Positions 25,051-33,654 of a DNA stretch of 64,000 nucleotides are shown here, piece after piece. A program made the translations under genes and the position numbers. The stretch lies in assembly GCF_900094575.1 (NCBI RefSeq), contig NZ_FMAE01000004.1, positions 741,142 to 805,141 on the forward strand, read 5' to 3'. Source of the DNA: Bradyrhizobium yuanmingense (GTDB lineage: Bacteria; Pseudomonadota; Alphaproteobacteria; Rhizobiales; Xanthobacteraceae). Below the pieces are notes generated by a model. The model was given only the letters and a program-made list of their open reading frames with translations. It was not told the origin of the DNA and did not search any database. The first letter of the stretch is position 1. The number at the start of each line of letters is the position of its first letter.

Positions 25051-25848
25051 ATGGCGCACAGCCTTCACGCTTCTTCACCCGCGCCCGCGCCATTCCGTTC
25101 CAACCGGCCGGATCTCGCCACCGACGCGATCCGCACCGCGCGCGAGGATCTCGCCGCCTGCTTCCGCATGGCCGCGCGCAACGGCTTTGAGGAGGGCATC
25201 TGCAACCACTTCTCGGCCGTGGTGCCCGGTCATGACGATCTGTTCCTCGTCAATCCCTATGGCTACGCCTTTCGCGAGTTGACCGCGTCGAAGCTGTTGA
25301 TCTGCGACTTCCACGGCAACGTGCTCGACGGCGAGGGCGTGCCCGAGGCGACCGCGTTCTACATCCATGCCGAGATGCACAGGCTGCTGCCGCGCGCCAA
25401 GGTCGCCTTCCACACCCACATGCCCTACGCGACAGCGCTGTCGATGACCGAAGGCGAGCCCCTGATCTGGGCCGGCCAGACCGCGCTGAAATTCTACGGC
25501 CGCACCGCGGTCGACCGCGACTACAACGGCCTCGCGCTCGACAGCCGCGAAGGTGCCCGCATCGCGTCCGCCGTCGGCGATGCCGACATCGTCTTCATGA
25601 AGCATCACGGCGTGATGGTGCTGGCGCCGACCATCGCGGAAGCCTGGGACGATCTCTATTATCTCGAGCGCGCCGCCGAGGTGCAGGTGCTGGCGATGTC
25701 GACGGGGCGGAAGGTGCTGCCGGTCGATCCCGCGGTTGCGGCGGAGACCTACAGGCAGATGCGCGAGGGCGATACCGAATCCGCCCGGCTGCATCTCGCC
25801 GCGATCCGGCGGCAGCTCGATGCGGAAGAGCCGCAATATCGGCACTGA
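25051..25848 (+). CDS. Class II aldolase/adducin family protein
   Basis: 265 residues from the ATG at 25051. Zinc-binding motif HTH in AFHTHMPYAT, a third ligand in MKHHGVMVLAP, and GICNHFSAVVPG near the N-terminus match the class II aldolase/adducin fold (fuculose-1-phosphate aldolase type). Many bacterial members of this length have no proven aldolase activity. The first 25 residues are a disordered Ser/Pro/Ala stretch. Follows the SDR gene on the same strand, with no other pathway gene beside them. Confidence 0.85.
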   Translation: MAHSLHASSPAPAPFRSNRPDLATDAIRTAREDLAACFRMAARNGFEEGICNHFSAVVPGHDDLFLVNPYGYAFRELTASKLLICDFHGNVLDGEGVPEATAFYIHAEMHRLLPRAKVAFHTHMPYATALSMTEGEPLIWAGQTALKFYGRTAVDRDYNGLALDSREGARIASAVGDADIVFMKHHGVMVLAPTIAEAWDDLYYLERAAEVQVLAMSTGRKVLPVDPAVAAETYRQMREGDTESARLHLAAIRRQLDAEEPQYRH

Positions 25849-25885
25849 CCACGATGTCATTCCGGGCGCGCTAGAGCTGCGCGTA

Positions 25886-26770
25886 TCAGCGGGCCGCGTC
25901 GAACTCTGACTTCAGCCAGTGTCGTACAGCCTCGACCGGCTCGGTGAGCGGCCGGTCGCGGCTGCGGACCAAGTGCAGCGAAGAGCCTTCCAGCTCCGGC
26001 CCGAATGGTGCGACCAGCGTTCCCTGCGAAAGTTCGTCGGCGACGAGCACAAGACTGTGCAAAGCGACACCAGCGCCGGCGACGGTTGCCTGGATGGCAT
26101 GGGTTTCATCGCTGAAACGCACGCCGGCGCGCGCATCAACGTCGTCAATGCCGGCCGTCTTGAACCAGCGCCGCCAGGTCGGATTTCGGGCATCACGACG
26201 GTGCCAGTCGAAATGTAGCAGCGTTGCTGAGCGCAGGTCGCTCGGTCTTCGGATGCCCAAGCGCGGACTGACCACCGGTGCGAAACGATCGACCGTGAGC
26301 GGCTCGGCAATCAGATCGGGATAAGGACCGGAACCGTAGCGAAGTGCGAGGTCCGCGGTCGAATTGAGATCGGCCACCTCCAAGCTCGCAAGCAATGTGA
26401 GATCAATGTCGGCTCTGCTCTTTCGGAGCCCAGCAAGACGCGGCACCAGCCATTTGGCTGTGAAAGCCGGCGTCGCCGAAAGTGTGACCACCGCCCGGCG
26501 TCGCTTCCGGCTCAATCCCTCCAGAACACGCGCAAACGCATCAAAGCCGTCGCGCAGGACCGGAAGCAGGACCTGACCTTCCGCGGTGAGCAGAACCTGC
26601 CGTGTCCGGCGCTCGAACAGCCTGACCCCGACCGTCTGCTCCAGCTGTCGCACCTGATGGCTGATCGCGGTCGGCGTGACGTGAAGCTCATCGGCGGCGC
26701 GCTTGAAGCTGAGGTGACGTGCCGCCGCTTCAAATGCACGCAATCCCGCCAGCGGAGGAAGCCTTCTCAT
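25886..26770 (-). CDS. LysR family transcriptional regulator
   Basis: 294 residues. N-terminal helix-turn-helix with LRAFEAAARHLSFKRAADEL and TPTAISHQVRQLE, then a periplasmic-binding-like effector domain (VTLSATPAFTAKWLVPRL). The form of the first 60 residues is that of the GcvA/AmpR-like branch. Divergent from azoR; a perfect 7-bp inverted repeat lies 12 bases before its start. The most likely target is the azoreductase gene, plus its own promoter. Confidence 0.93.
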   Translation of the reverse strand: MRRLPPLAGLRAFEAAARHLSFKRAADELHVTPTAISHQVRQLEQTVGVRLFERRTRQVLLTAEGQVLLPVLRDGFDAFARVLEGLSRKRRRAVVTLSATPAFTAKWLVPRLAGLRKSRADIDLTLLASLEVADLNSTADLALRYGSGPYPDLIAEPLTVDRFAPVVSPRLGIRRPSDLRSATLLHFDWHRRDARNPTWRRWFKTAGIDDVDARAGVRFSDETHAIQATVAGAGVALHSLVLVADELSQGTLVAPFGPELEGSSLHLVRSRDRPLTEPVEAVRHWLKSEFDAAR

Positions 26771-26781
26771 CGCGAACTCAA

Positions 26782-26800
26782 GGATGAATGCAGTTCATCC
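26782..26800. promoter_or_regulatory. LysR-type box between lysR and azoR
   Basis: GGATGAA (26782-26788), five bases, TTCATCC (26794-26800): a perfect inverted repeat containing a T-N11-A pattern, the usual LysR-family site form. It sits 12 bases before the lysR start and 79 before azoR, a normal place for the autoregulatory recognition site. Confidence 0.6.
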
Positions 26801-26878
26801 ATAAGCTGAGCAACTTTCGTTTGTCAACGACGGGGCCTGAACCGATCTATTGGGCAAACAGATGAGAGGAGTTCTGCA

Positions 26879-27568
26879 ATGCAACTGCTACAAATCGATT
26901 CAAGCGCGCGGTTAGAGCCTTCAGATGCAAATCCGCGCGGTTCGCACACCAGGCGTCTGACTCAGCGTTTCGTCCAACGATGGCTACAGTCGCGGCCGGG
27001 GGATCGCGTCGTCTGCCGCGACCTCGGTCGCTTCGCACCGAGTCCGGTGACGGACGACTGGGTCAAGGCGGCCTTCGCGAAGCCCGATCGGCGCGAGCCA
27101 TGGATGAGAGAGGCTTTGGCGGAAAGCGATGCGTTGGTCGACGAGTTGCTCACAGCTGATCTGATCGTCGCGGGCGTGCCAATGTACAACTTCGGTGTGC
27201 CAGCGCAGTTCAAGGCATACATAGACAACGTCGTTCGGGTCGGACGCACGTTCGGCTTCGACCGATCATGTCCAGACAATCCATATTCGGCGCTGCTTGC
27301 GGGCATGGACAAGCGCCTTGTCCTGCTCGGCTCGCGCGGAGACTACGGGTACGATCCGGGCGGGCGTATGGCCGCCGTCAATCATGTCGAAGGAGCCGTC
27401 CGGGACGTGTTTGCTTTCATCGGGATCACGGCCTTCCACAGCATCGCAGTCGAGTACGACGAATTCGCCGACGATCGGTTGCAGGCGTCGATTGCCGCGG
27501 CCGAGCGTACCGTGGATGACCTCGTCGACGAGCTGCTGAAGCTGACAGAACAGCGAAACGCGGCTTAA
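26879..27568 (+). CDS. azoR: FMN-dependent NADH-azoreductase family protein
   Basis: 229 residues with flavodoxin-like fold. IDSSAR at the N-terminus, the phosphate loop near GSHTRRLTQRF, and AGVPMYNFGVPAQFKAYIDNVVRVGRTF are the AzoR signature; GSRGDYGYDPGGRM follows. AzoR proteins reduce azo compounds and quinones using NAD(P)H and probably protect from thiol and quinone stress in life. Divergent from a LysR regulator, the arrangement often seen for quinone-induced reductases. An insertion of about 15 residues after the first strand makes it a little longer than E. coli AzoR (201). Confidence 0.88.
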   Translation: MQLLQIDSSARLEPSDANPRGSHTRRLTQRFVQRWLQSRPGDRVVCRDLGRFAPSPVTDDWVKAAFAKPDRREPWMREALAESDALVDELLTADLIVAGVPMYNFGVPAQFKAYIDNVVRVGRTFGFDRSCPDNPYSALLAGMDKRLVLLGSRGDYGYDPGGRMAAVNHVEGAVRDVFAFIGITAFHSIAVEYDEFADDRLQASIAAAERTVDDLVDELLKLTEQRNAA

Positions 27569-27618
27569 GGGTCGGCTGCAGCTGCGGCGAGGCGCCAGCG
27601 CCGGCGCTTCCGGCCGTG

Positions 27619-28854
27619 CTAGTTGGTTTGCCGCAGCTTGGCCAGCACCTTCAGCCCGCCGTAGCCATCGGCTGGCGCGATCCCGACTTTCTGCTGAAAC
27701 TCCTTGACTGCCTTCATGGTGTCGTTGCCGACCCGGCCGTCGGTGCCGCCCGTGTCGAAGCCGGCCTTGGTCAGGCGCGTCTGCATCTCCTGCACCTCGG
27801 CGAGCGTCAACGCCCGCTCTGAGCCTGGGAAGGGCTGGATGAAGGGCGGAGCTCCCAGGCAGCGATCCCCGAGATGGCAGATCGCCAGCGCGTAGTTCAT
27901 GGAAGGGTTGTAGCTCTTCACCGAGTAGAAATTCGGCCCGAGCAGGAAGGTCGGCCCGCCCGCAACCGGCGTCCACATCTGCGCGGATGCGTTGGGCTGC
28001 GGAAATGGTTGGCCGTCGGCACGCGTCACGCCGGCCGCCTGCCAGGCCGCATAGGTCCGGCTGCCGCTCATGTTGGCGGGCGCGCGCACCTCGTAGCCCC
28101 AGTGCTCGCCGCGATGCCACTTGCCACGATTGACGAGATACTTTGCCGTCGAGCCCAGCGCGTCGTCGGGCTTGCCGAATGGCGAGACCTTGCCGTTGCC
28201 GTCATAGTCGATGCCGACATTGAGCCAGACCTCCGGCATCCATTGCGAATGGCCCATCGCGCCGGCCCATGATCCCCGCATGTCCTCAGGCGTGGACCAG
28301 CCCTTGTCGACGATGCGCAGTGCATTGATCAGCTCGGTCTCCCAATAGGCCTTGCGGCGCGGCTCGTTCCAGGCGAGCGCGGCGAGCGAGGGAAACACCG
28401 GCCTCATGTGGTTCTGCTGCACCAGCGGATCGCCATAGGCGGACTCGACGCCCCAAAGCGCCAGCAGCGTGCCGCGCTCGACCCCGAAATCGCGCTCGAT
28501 GCGGGCGAACAGCGCCTCGTTGTTCTTCAGCGCGATCTTGCCGTTGATGATGCGCCAGTCCGAGACGCGGCGGTTGATGTACTGCCAGACCTGCTCGCGG
28601 AATTCGGGCTGGTTGCGCATCTGCGCGAACACGCTCATGTCCGGTTCGACCCGTCCCATCGCGCGCTGCCATGTCGCGGCGGAAATACCTTTTGCCATCG
28701 CGCGCGCACGAAAGCTCTCGCGCCATTCGTCGAAGCCGGGAGGCGCGGCGAGAGCGCGGGTGGGAAGCGCGAGCAAAGCGGCTGCACCGAGCGTCGACTG
28801 GAGCAGGGCGCGGCGTGTGTGACGGGGCGAGGAATCAGTGTGCTTCATGGGCAC
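27619..28854 (-). CDS. Lytic murein transglycosylase, MltB type with peptidoglycan-binding domain
   Basis: 411 residues (start 28854, or the next ATG at 28848). The N-terminal RRALLQSTLGAAALLALPTRALA is a twin-arginine-like export signal. The SLT domain has the catalytic glutamate in LLALWGVESAYG and the typical AGAMGHSQWMPEVW segment; the last 70 residues form a PG_binding_1 domain (VQEMQTRLTKAGFDTGGTDGRVGNDTMKAV, key residues only: QTRLTKAGFDTGGTDG). Cuts glycan strands of murein in the periplasm leaving 1,6-anhydromuramyl ends. Convergent with azoR. Confidence 0.92.
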   Translation of the reverse strand: MPMKHTDSSPRHTRRALLQSTLGAAALLALPTRALAAPPGFDEWRESFRARAMAKGISAATWQRAMGRVEPDMSVFAQMRNQPEFREQVWQYINRRVSDWRIINGKIALKNNEALFARIERDFGVERGTLLALWGVESAYGDPLVQQNHMRPVFPSLAALAWNEPRRKAYWETELINALRIVDKGWSTPEDMRGSWAGAMGHSQWMPEVWLNVGIDYDGNGKVSPFGKPDDALGSTAKYLVNRGKWHRGEHWGYEVRAPANMSGSRTYAAWQAAGVTRADGQPFPQPNASAQMWTPVAGGPTFLLGPNFYSVKSYNPSMNYALAICHLGDRCLGAPPFIQPFPGSERALTLAEVQEMQTRLTKAGFDTGGTDGRVGNDTMKAVKEFQQKVGIAPADGYGGLKVLAKLRQTN

Positions 28855-29040
28855 ATTCTAGCCGGAAACATGGCACGCGTGAGTCGGTTCCGAAACGGCC
28901 GCGTGCGGCAACTCGGCCCGACCCCGTCGGTCGTTCCCACCGGAACAAGTGCCGGACTCCCGCATTCCTCCCACGCCAGGAGGAGAAGAGTCGGTCCTGG
29001 TACGGCCGGCCTTCCTGGTTCATCGAATCGTCGGGGTGGA

Positions 29041-29292
29041 ATGAAGATACGCACGCATGCCGAAAGCCATATCGTCGAACTCGACGACGGATCGCAATGG
29101 AAGATCTTTCCCGGCGACCTCGCGACGACGCTGAGCTGGAAGCCCGAAACCGATCTGCGTCTGGAGCCGAGCGGTGAGCGGGTGAATTCGCACGTGCTGG
29201 TCAATCCCGCCGACCAGACCCGCGTGCGGGTGATCGCGGCCGACGAGAGCTGGCCGGACGGCGCAGTCAAGAACGCCTTGAAAGGCGGGTAG
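29041..29292 (+). CDS. Small conserved hypothetical protein
   Basis: 83 residues (MKIRTHAESHIVELDDGSQW...). Beta-rich and soluble; VELDDGSQWKIFPGDLATTLSW suggests a small barrel. The ATG at 29041 has GGGGTGG a few bases before. Longer frames on the same strand read antisense to the transglycosylase and are not believed. Function unknown. Confidence 0.65.
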   Translation: MKIRTHAESHIVELDDGSQWKIFPGDLATTLSWKPETDLRLEPSGERVNSHVLVNPADQTRVRVIAADESWPDGAVKNALKGG

Positions 29293-29327
29293 CACCAGCG
29301 GCCACGACAGCCGCGAATGCCGGCCGC

Positions 29328-29846
29328 CTAGTCCTCCTTAAGCTCAGCCGCGATTCCGGAAAGCCAACGCCGGATCGTGGTTTCCGCCTTTGAATCCAAA
29401 TTGCGAGCGAGCCGCTTCTCCAATTCGAGCACACGCTGCCGGCACGCCTTCAAAAGCGTCGCGCCTCGTGGCGTCAGCGTCCATTGCTGGATGCGGCCGT
29501 GAACGGGATGAGGCGTCATCGCAATCGCGCCGTCGCGTTCGAGATTGCGGATGATGACGCCGACGGTCTGGGGCGTCAGGAAGGTGAGGCGGGCGACATC
29601 GGCTCCCGACAGGCCCGGATAGGCGTTCAGCATCGTCAGCACCGCGAATTGCGGCGAGGTCACGCCGAGATCGGCGAGCGTGCGTTCCATCGTCAGCCGA
29701 ACGGCGGCGTGGGCTTGGCGCAGCAGGTAACCGAGATAGCCTTGCTCGCCGCGCTTGCCTTCGCCCGGTGCTGGAACGTGCACCGCACCGGCTGCAACGG
29801 CCTTGGGTCCCGATTGCGATTTCGTGACATTCGTCTTGCGCGACAT
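29328..29846 (-). CDS. MarR family transcriptional regulator
   Basis: 172 residues. Winged helix with LADLGVTSPQFAVLTML, ADVARLTFLTPQTVGVIIRNLERDGAI and a wing near RIQQWTLTPRG. The start is unusual: the ATG at 29846 has no ribosome binding site and the adjoining palindrome TATAAGAGCTCTTATA begins on its first base, so the message may be leaderless or the true start is the in-frame GTG about 22 codons in. Divergent from an AhpD-like gene and a cupin gene, which it probably represses. Confidence 0.9.
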   Translation of the reverse strand: MSRKTNVTKSQSGPKAVAAGAVHVPAPGEGKRGEQGYLGYLLRQAHAAVRLTMERTLADLGVTSPQFAVLTMLNAYPGLSGADVARLTFLTPQTVGVIIRNLERDGAIAMTPHPVHGRIQQWTLTPRGATLLKACRQRVLELEKRLARNLDSKAETTIRRWLSGIAAELKED

Positions 29847-29881
29847 ATAAGAGCTCTTATAAGATGTCCGTGCTCTTATAA
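29846..29881. promoter_or_regulatory. MarR operator candidates
   Basis: A perfect 16-bp palindrome, TATAAGAGCTCTTATA (29846-29861), and a second CTCTTATAA copy at 29873-29881, 19 bases after the same string in the first site. Both lie in the 48-base gap between marR and the AhpD-like gene. Dimeric MarR proteins bind such palindromes and would cover both promoters. Confidence 0.65.
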
Positions 29882-29894
29882 TATGCCGAGGTGA

Positions 29895-30386
29895 ATGGCA
29901 ATGTCACACGCCCGCAGCGAATATGAAGATTTCAAGCAGATCGCGCCCGATGCGTTTGATCTGGTGCTGGCGCTGGGCCAGCTTGCGGCCAAGGCCGGCC
30001 TCGACAAGCAGCTGCTCGAGCTGGTCAAGCTGCGCGCCTCGCAGATCAACGGCTGCGCGTTCTGCGTGCAACACCACGTCGTGCTGTCGGAACGGATCGG
30101 CGTTCCCCTCGACAAGCTTCATCTGCTCGCGGTCTGGCGCGAGGCGCCGATCTTTTCGCCGCGCGAGCGGGCCGCGCTCGCCTGGGCCGAGGCGCTGACC
30201 TGTCTGCCTGACGGGGTCAGCGAGGAGGTTTACGCCGAGGCGTCCCGCGAATTCTCCGAGACTGAACTGACGTATCTGACCTCGGCGGTCGCCTCGATCA
30301 ACGTCTGGAACCGTTTTGGTGCGGCGTTTCGCTGGACGCCTGCAAAGCGGCCGGTCGCAGCGGCCGCCGCTGCAGCTTCGTCCTGA
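29895..30386 (+). CDS. Carboxymuconolactone decarboxylase / AhpD-like protein
   Basis: 163 residues (a second ATG at 29901). Contains the CMD core with the redox motif C-x-x-C in NGCAFCVQHHVVL and the histidine that completes the AhpD-type proton relay; LKLRASQINGC and FSPRERAALAWAEALT are typical. Predicted peroxidase-linked thiol reductase acting in the cytoplasm. The last 15 residues are an alanine-rich tail. Followed by a cupin gene 21 bases downstream and divergent from marR, so the three form one regulatory unit, probably for oxidative or electrophile stress. Confidence 0.85.
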   Translation: MAMSHARSEYEDFKQIAPDAFDLVLALGQLAAKAGLDKQLLELVKLRASQINGCAFCVQHHVVLSERIGVPLDKLHLLAVWREAPIFSPRERAALAWAEALTCLPDGVSEEVYAEASREFSETELTYLTSAVASINVWNRFGAAFRWTPAKRPVAAAAAAASS

Positions 30387-30407
30387 CGGAGAGAGGGGAG
30401 GATCACG

Positions 30408-30911
30408 ATGACAGTCATGAGCCTTTCGGCCCTGCAGTACCCGTTGCCGTCACGTTCGACAGCGTTCGCCGTCATCGCAGGATTAGTCTGCGCGCTGGCA
30501 ATCGGCAAAGCTCTGCCGGTGACGATCGACAGCGTGTCCAGCGCCCTCGCGCCGCTCTGCGCGACGGCGGCGGAAGGCTCGCCGCTCGACAAGGTTGAGC
30601 CGATCGGCTCCTACGCGCTTCCGAACGTGCCCGGCAAACGCGTTACCATCGTGCGCGTGTCCTACGGTCCGGGCGGGTTTTCGCGGCCGCATCGTCACTC
30701 CGGCTCCGTCACCGCCTACATCACCAAGGGCGAGATCCGCTCGCAGCTCGGTGGCGGCCCGGTCGAGACGTTCGGTGTCGGCCAGTCCTTCTTCGAACCG
30801 CCGGGCTCGACGCATCTGGTCTCGGCCAATGCCAGCATGACCGAGCCGGCGGAACTGATCGCGGTGTTCGTGGCGGATGAGGGCGCGCAACTGACGACGT
30901 TCCTGGAATAG
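30408..30911 (+). CDS. Cupin domain protein with N-terminal export or anchor segment
   Basis: 167 residues. Residues about 20-36 (AFAVIAGLVCALAIGKAL) form a hydrophobic segment that may be a signal peptide or membrane anchor. The cupin core has RPHRHSGSVTAYITKGEIRS with three metal ligands and FFEPPGSTHLVSANAS with the fourth. No specific activity can be assigned. Same strand as the AhpD-like gene and 21 bases after it. Confidence 0.85.
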   Translation: MTVMSLSALQYPLPSRSTAFAVIAGLVCALAIGKALPVTIDSVSSALAPLCATAAEGSPLDKVEPIGSYALPNVPGKRVTIVRVSYGPGGFSRPHRHSGSVTAYITKGEIRSQLGGGPVETFGVGQSFFEPPGSTHLVSANASMTEPAELIAVFVADEGAQLTTFLE

Positions 30912-30940
30912 GCTGCGCGCGTCATCCGCAATGGCTGTGC

Positions 30941-31927
30941 TCAGGCCGATCGCGATCGCCTCAACCGCTTCCAAGCCGGCGCGAGTCCGTATTGGACGAC
31001 CGGAATGGCGACTGCGCCGACGAGCAGTCCAAGCGCACCCGAGATGGCTGCTTCGACCGACCATTCGACGATGCCGGCAACGGATGGAAGGAGATGTGCG
31101 GCAGCCTCGGTTATGGCATGGACCGTGTGGCCGATCGCGGGTGGGCCGTACTTCTCGATGCCGTGCAGGATGATGCCACCGCCGACCCAGATCATGGCGG
31201 CGGTGCCGATCGTGCTCAGCACCGCCAGGAAAACGGGCATGCCGCGGACGAGCGCGCGCCCAAGCAATCGGATCGCGCCGCCGGCGAGCGAGGCGCCGTC
31301 GAACCGCGCGAGGGCGATGCCGGCATCGTCCGCTTTCACGATCAGGGCCACCACGCCATAGACACCAACGGTGATGAAGAGGCCGACCAGCGCCAGCACC
31401 AGCGCCTGCGTCCAGATGCTGCCCGCCGGGAGGGCCGCCAGCGTGATCGCCATGATCTCCGCCGACAGGATGAAATCCGTCTTGATGGCGCCAGCGACCT
31501 TCTCGTCCTCGACCGACTGGGCATTCAACGCAATCGGCTCGAGCTGAGCTTCGTGCTGGTGCGCATGATGCGGCATCACGGCTTCGAGCACCTTTTCGGC
31601 GCCTTCATAGCAGAGAAAGGCGCCGCCCAGCATCAGCAGCGGCGTGACCGCAGCGGGAAGGAAATAGCCGAGCAGCAGGGCAATCGGCAGCAAGATCAGC
31701 AGTTTGTTGCGTAGCGATCCGACCGCGATCTTGCCGACGATCGGCAGCTCGCGTTTCGAAGCGAAACCGATGACGTAGTTCGGCGTGACCGCCGCATCGT
31801 CGATGACCACGCCAGCGGCCTTTGTGCCTGCCTTGGCTGCCTGGCTAGCGACATCGTCGAGCGAGGCTGCAGCCACCTTTGCGATCCCCGCGATATCGTC
31901 GAGAAGACCGATCAGTCCGACACTCAT
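30941..31927 (-). CDS. DUF808 (YedI-like) inner membrane protein
   Basis: 328 residues from the ATG at 31927 (a TTG one codon earlier is less likely), with an AAGAAGGA ribosome binding site. N-terminal GLIGLLDDIAGIAKVAAASLDDVASQA and TPNYVIGFASKRELPIVGKIAVGSLRNKL (key parts only) are strongly characteristic of the DUF808 family, including E. coli YedI. Six to eight membrane segments. The function of the family is unknown. Convergent with the cupin gene. Confidence 0.9.
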   Translation of the reverse strand: MSVGLIGLLDDIAGIAKVAAASLDDVASQAAKAGTKAAGVVIDDAAVTPNYVIGFASKRELPIVGKIAVGSLRNKLLILLPIALLLGYFLPAAVTPLLMLGGAFLCYEGAEKVLEAVMPHHAHQHEAQLEPIALNAQSVEDEKVAGAIKTDFILSAEIMAITLAALPAGSIWTQALVLALVGLFITVGVYGVVALIVKADDAGIALARFDGASLAGGAIRLLGRALVRGMPVFLAVLSTIGTAAMIWVGGGIILHGIEKYGPPAIGHTVHAITEAAAHLLPSVAGIVEWSVEAAISGALGLLVGAVAIPVVQYGLAPAWKRLRRSRSA

Positions 31928-32007
31928 CAACCCATCCTTCTTCGTTCGAGCGGGGGAGTGCGCGACCAGATGCGTCCTGCCCGCTCCAGCAACGAACCAG
32001 CACGCTG

Positions 32008-33609
32008 TCAGTTCTCCTCGCCGCCCGCTCCCTCGCGCAGGTCAGGCTTGAGCACGTCTTCCGGCAGCGCATGGGCCACCGGCTGCGCCGTGACCGCGAT
32101 CTCCGGGCCGATCTCGCGGCCGCGCGCGCGGATCAGCCGTTCATAGGCCGAGACCAGCGTCGCGTAGGGGCTGACCCAGATCCAGCCATCGCGGGTGAAC
32201 ACCTGGACGTCGAAATGCAGGTGCATCGAGGTGCCGGCGGGACGGTCGAGGTAGTTCGAGATCACGCCGATCTTCTCGCCTTCGGTGACGATGCGGCCGT
32301 TGATGACGCCATCGGCGTTCATCGCATGCGGATTCATGTGCATGTAGCGGAAACGGATGTGCTCGGTGCGGCTATTGACCTGTAGCGTTGCGGCCTGGTC
32401 CTTGGCGCCACGGATAACGATCGCGTCACGCACGGCGACGACGCCGCGCCGCTTGGAATCGCAGGGCTCGCGGGCTTCGCCGGGTGGCGGGCAGTCGGCG
32501 GCGCGGATGTCCTCGCCCTGGTGGCCGTAACCTCCGCCGCATTGCCACACCTCGAAACTACGCGACTCGCAGAAATTGTCGCGCCAGGGATAAGCGGTCG
32601 GGCCTTCGCTCTTGTCGCGCTTGCCGAAGGATTGGGAGCGCACGAAGGCGGGCGCCTTCTCCAAGGGAAAGCGGATCTGGGCATAGGCCATGGCGTCGGG
32701 ATGACCGCCCTGCTTGCGGTAGCCGGTGTTCGGAATGATGTCGCCGCTCGGCCGGTAGCTGAAATCCGGTGAACGCACCGCGGGGCGGTCGATAATGTTG
32801 GAGGCAACGTCCGCCAGGGGCCGCATGCGCTGGCCCCCTGCGACGCGCAGCGCCTTCAGGAAGCGCTCGGCGACCGGATAGGCCTCCTTGCAGGCGAGCC
32901 GCCGTGGCCTCGCGACACTGTCGAGGCACTGGATCGAGACCACATAGGTGGCGCCGAAGCGGGTGAAGGCGTAGCGCACATAGCCTTCCCGGATGAACCT
33001 ACGCAGATCCGGGTAGGTTGCGGCGAGCGGCTTGACTGGCTCGCCCTTGCCCCCGGCCGGATCGGCGATGTCGTAGATCAGCGCCGAGCCCGTGATCTGC
33101 ACCTCGACGGGCTTTGCGTACACCCGGCTTGGCATGCCGTCACCGGCGCCGGGCTCGAGCGAGAAGGTCGCGCTGTAGCCGGCAGGACCGGCATCGAACA
33201 TGTCGACGGGATTGAAGTCGGCCTGGTAGCGCGACAGCGCGAGCGTCGCCGGCGCGCCGCTGCGCTGCGCGTCGAGATACGCGGCGGCGTCGAACGGCAG
33301 CAGCACGGGGACGGGACTTCGGGTAATGCCGGTGAAGAAGCGCGAGGAGACCGCGTTGAGCTGCACCAGTGCCGGCATCGCGCGCGGATCGTAGCGCGGT
33401 ACCGAACGGCGCGGTGCGAAGATGAAGTCGCCCGCAATCTGGGGACGGCTGTTGATCTCGCTGCGAAGCTGGTCGAGCGCCGCGCGCCACTCGATGCGCA
33501 GGGCCGTCAGCGAGGGGCTGCGGAATTCATCCGCAGCGATCGGTGCAGCAACGAGGAGCGACGGCAACGCCAGGAGAAGCGAGACGAAGCGGAGACTGTT
33601 CCTGCCCAC
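32008..33609 (-). CDS. M23-like peptidase domain protein, secreted
   Basis: 533 residues with a Sec signal (SLRFVSLLLALPSLLVAAPIAA). The long N-terminal 300 residues have no domain I can name. The C-terminal part carries the LytM/M23 metal motif: H-x3-D in GYGHQGEDI and H-x-H in SMHLHFDVQVF, with YMHM between, so a murein endopeptidase active site seems intact. Probably a periplasmic cell-wall hydrolase. The gene lies 45 bases downstream of efp on the same strand but is unlikely to be functionally tied to it. Confidence 0.82.
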   Translation of the reverse strand: MGRNSLRFVSLLLALPSLLVAAPIAADEFRSPSLTALRIEWRAALDQLRSEINSRPQIAGDFIFAPRRSVPRYDPRAMPALVQLNAVSSRFFTGITRSPVPVLLPFDAAAYLDAQRSGAPATLALSRYQADFNPVDMFDAGPAGYSATFSLEPGAGDGMPSRVYAKPVEVQITGSALIYDIADPAGGKGEPVKPLAATYPDLRRFIREGYVRYAFTRFGATYVVSIQCLDSVARPRRLACKEAYPVAERFLKALRVAGGQRMRPLADVASNIIDRPAVRSPDFSYRPSGDIIPNTGYRKQGGHPDAMAYAQIRFPLEKAPAFVRSQSFGKRDKSEGPTAYPWRDNFCESRSFEVWQCGGGYGHQGEDIRAADCPPPGEAREPCDSKRRGVVAVRDAIVIRGAKDQAATLQVNSRTEHIRFRYMHMNPHAMNADGVINGRIVTEGEKIGVISNYLDRPAGTSMHLHFDVQVFTRDGWIWVSPYATLVSAYERLIRARGREIGPEIAVTAQPVAHALPEDVLKPDLREGAGGEEN

Positions 33610-33654
33610 TGCTTCGCCCCCCGGCGGTACCTGTTCCGATCCTCGATGGCTCGT

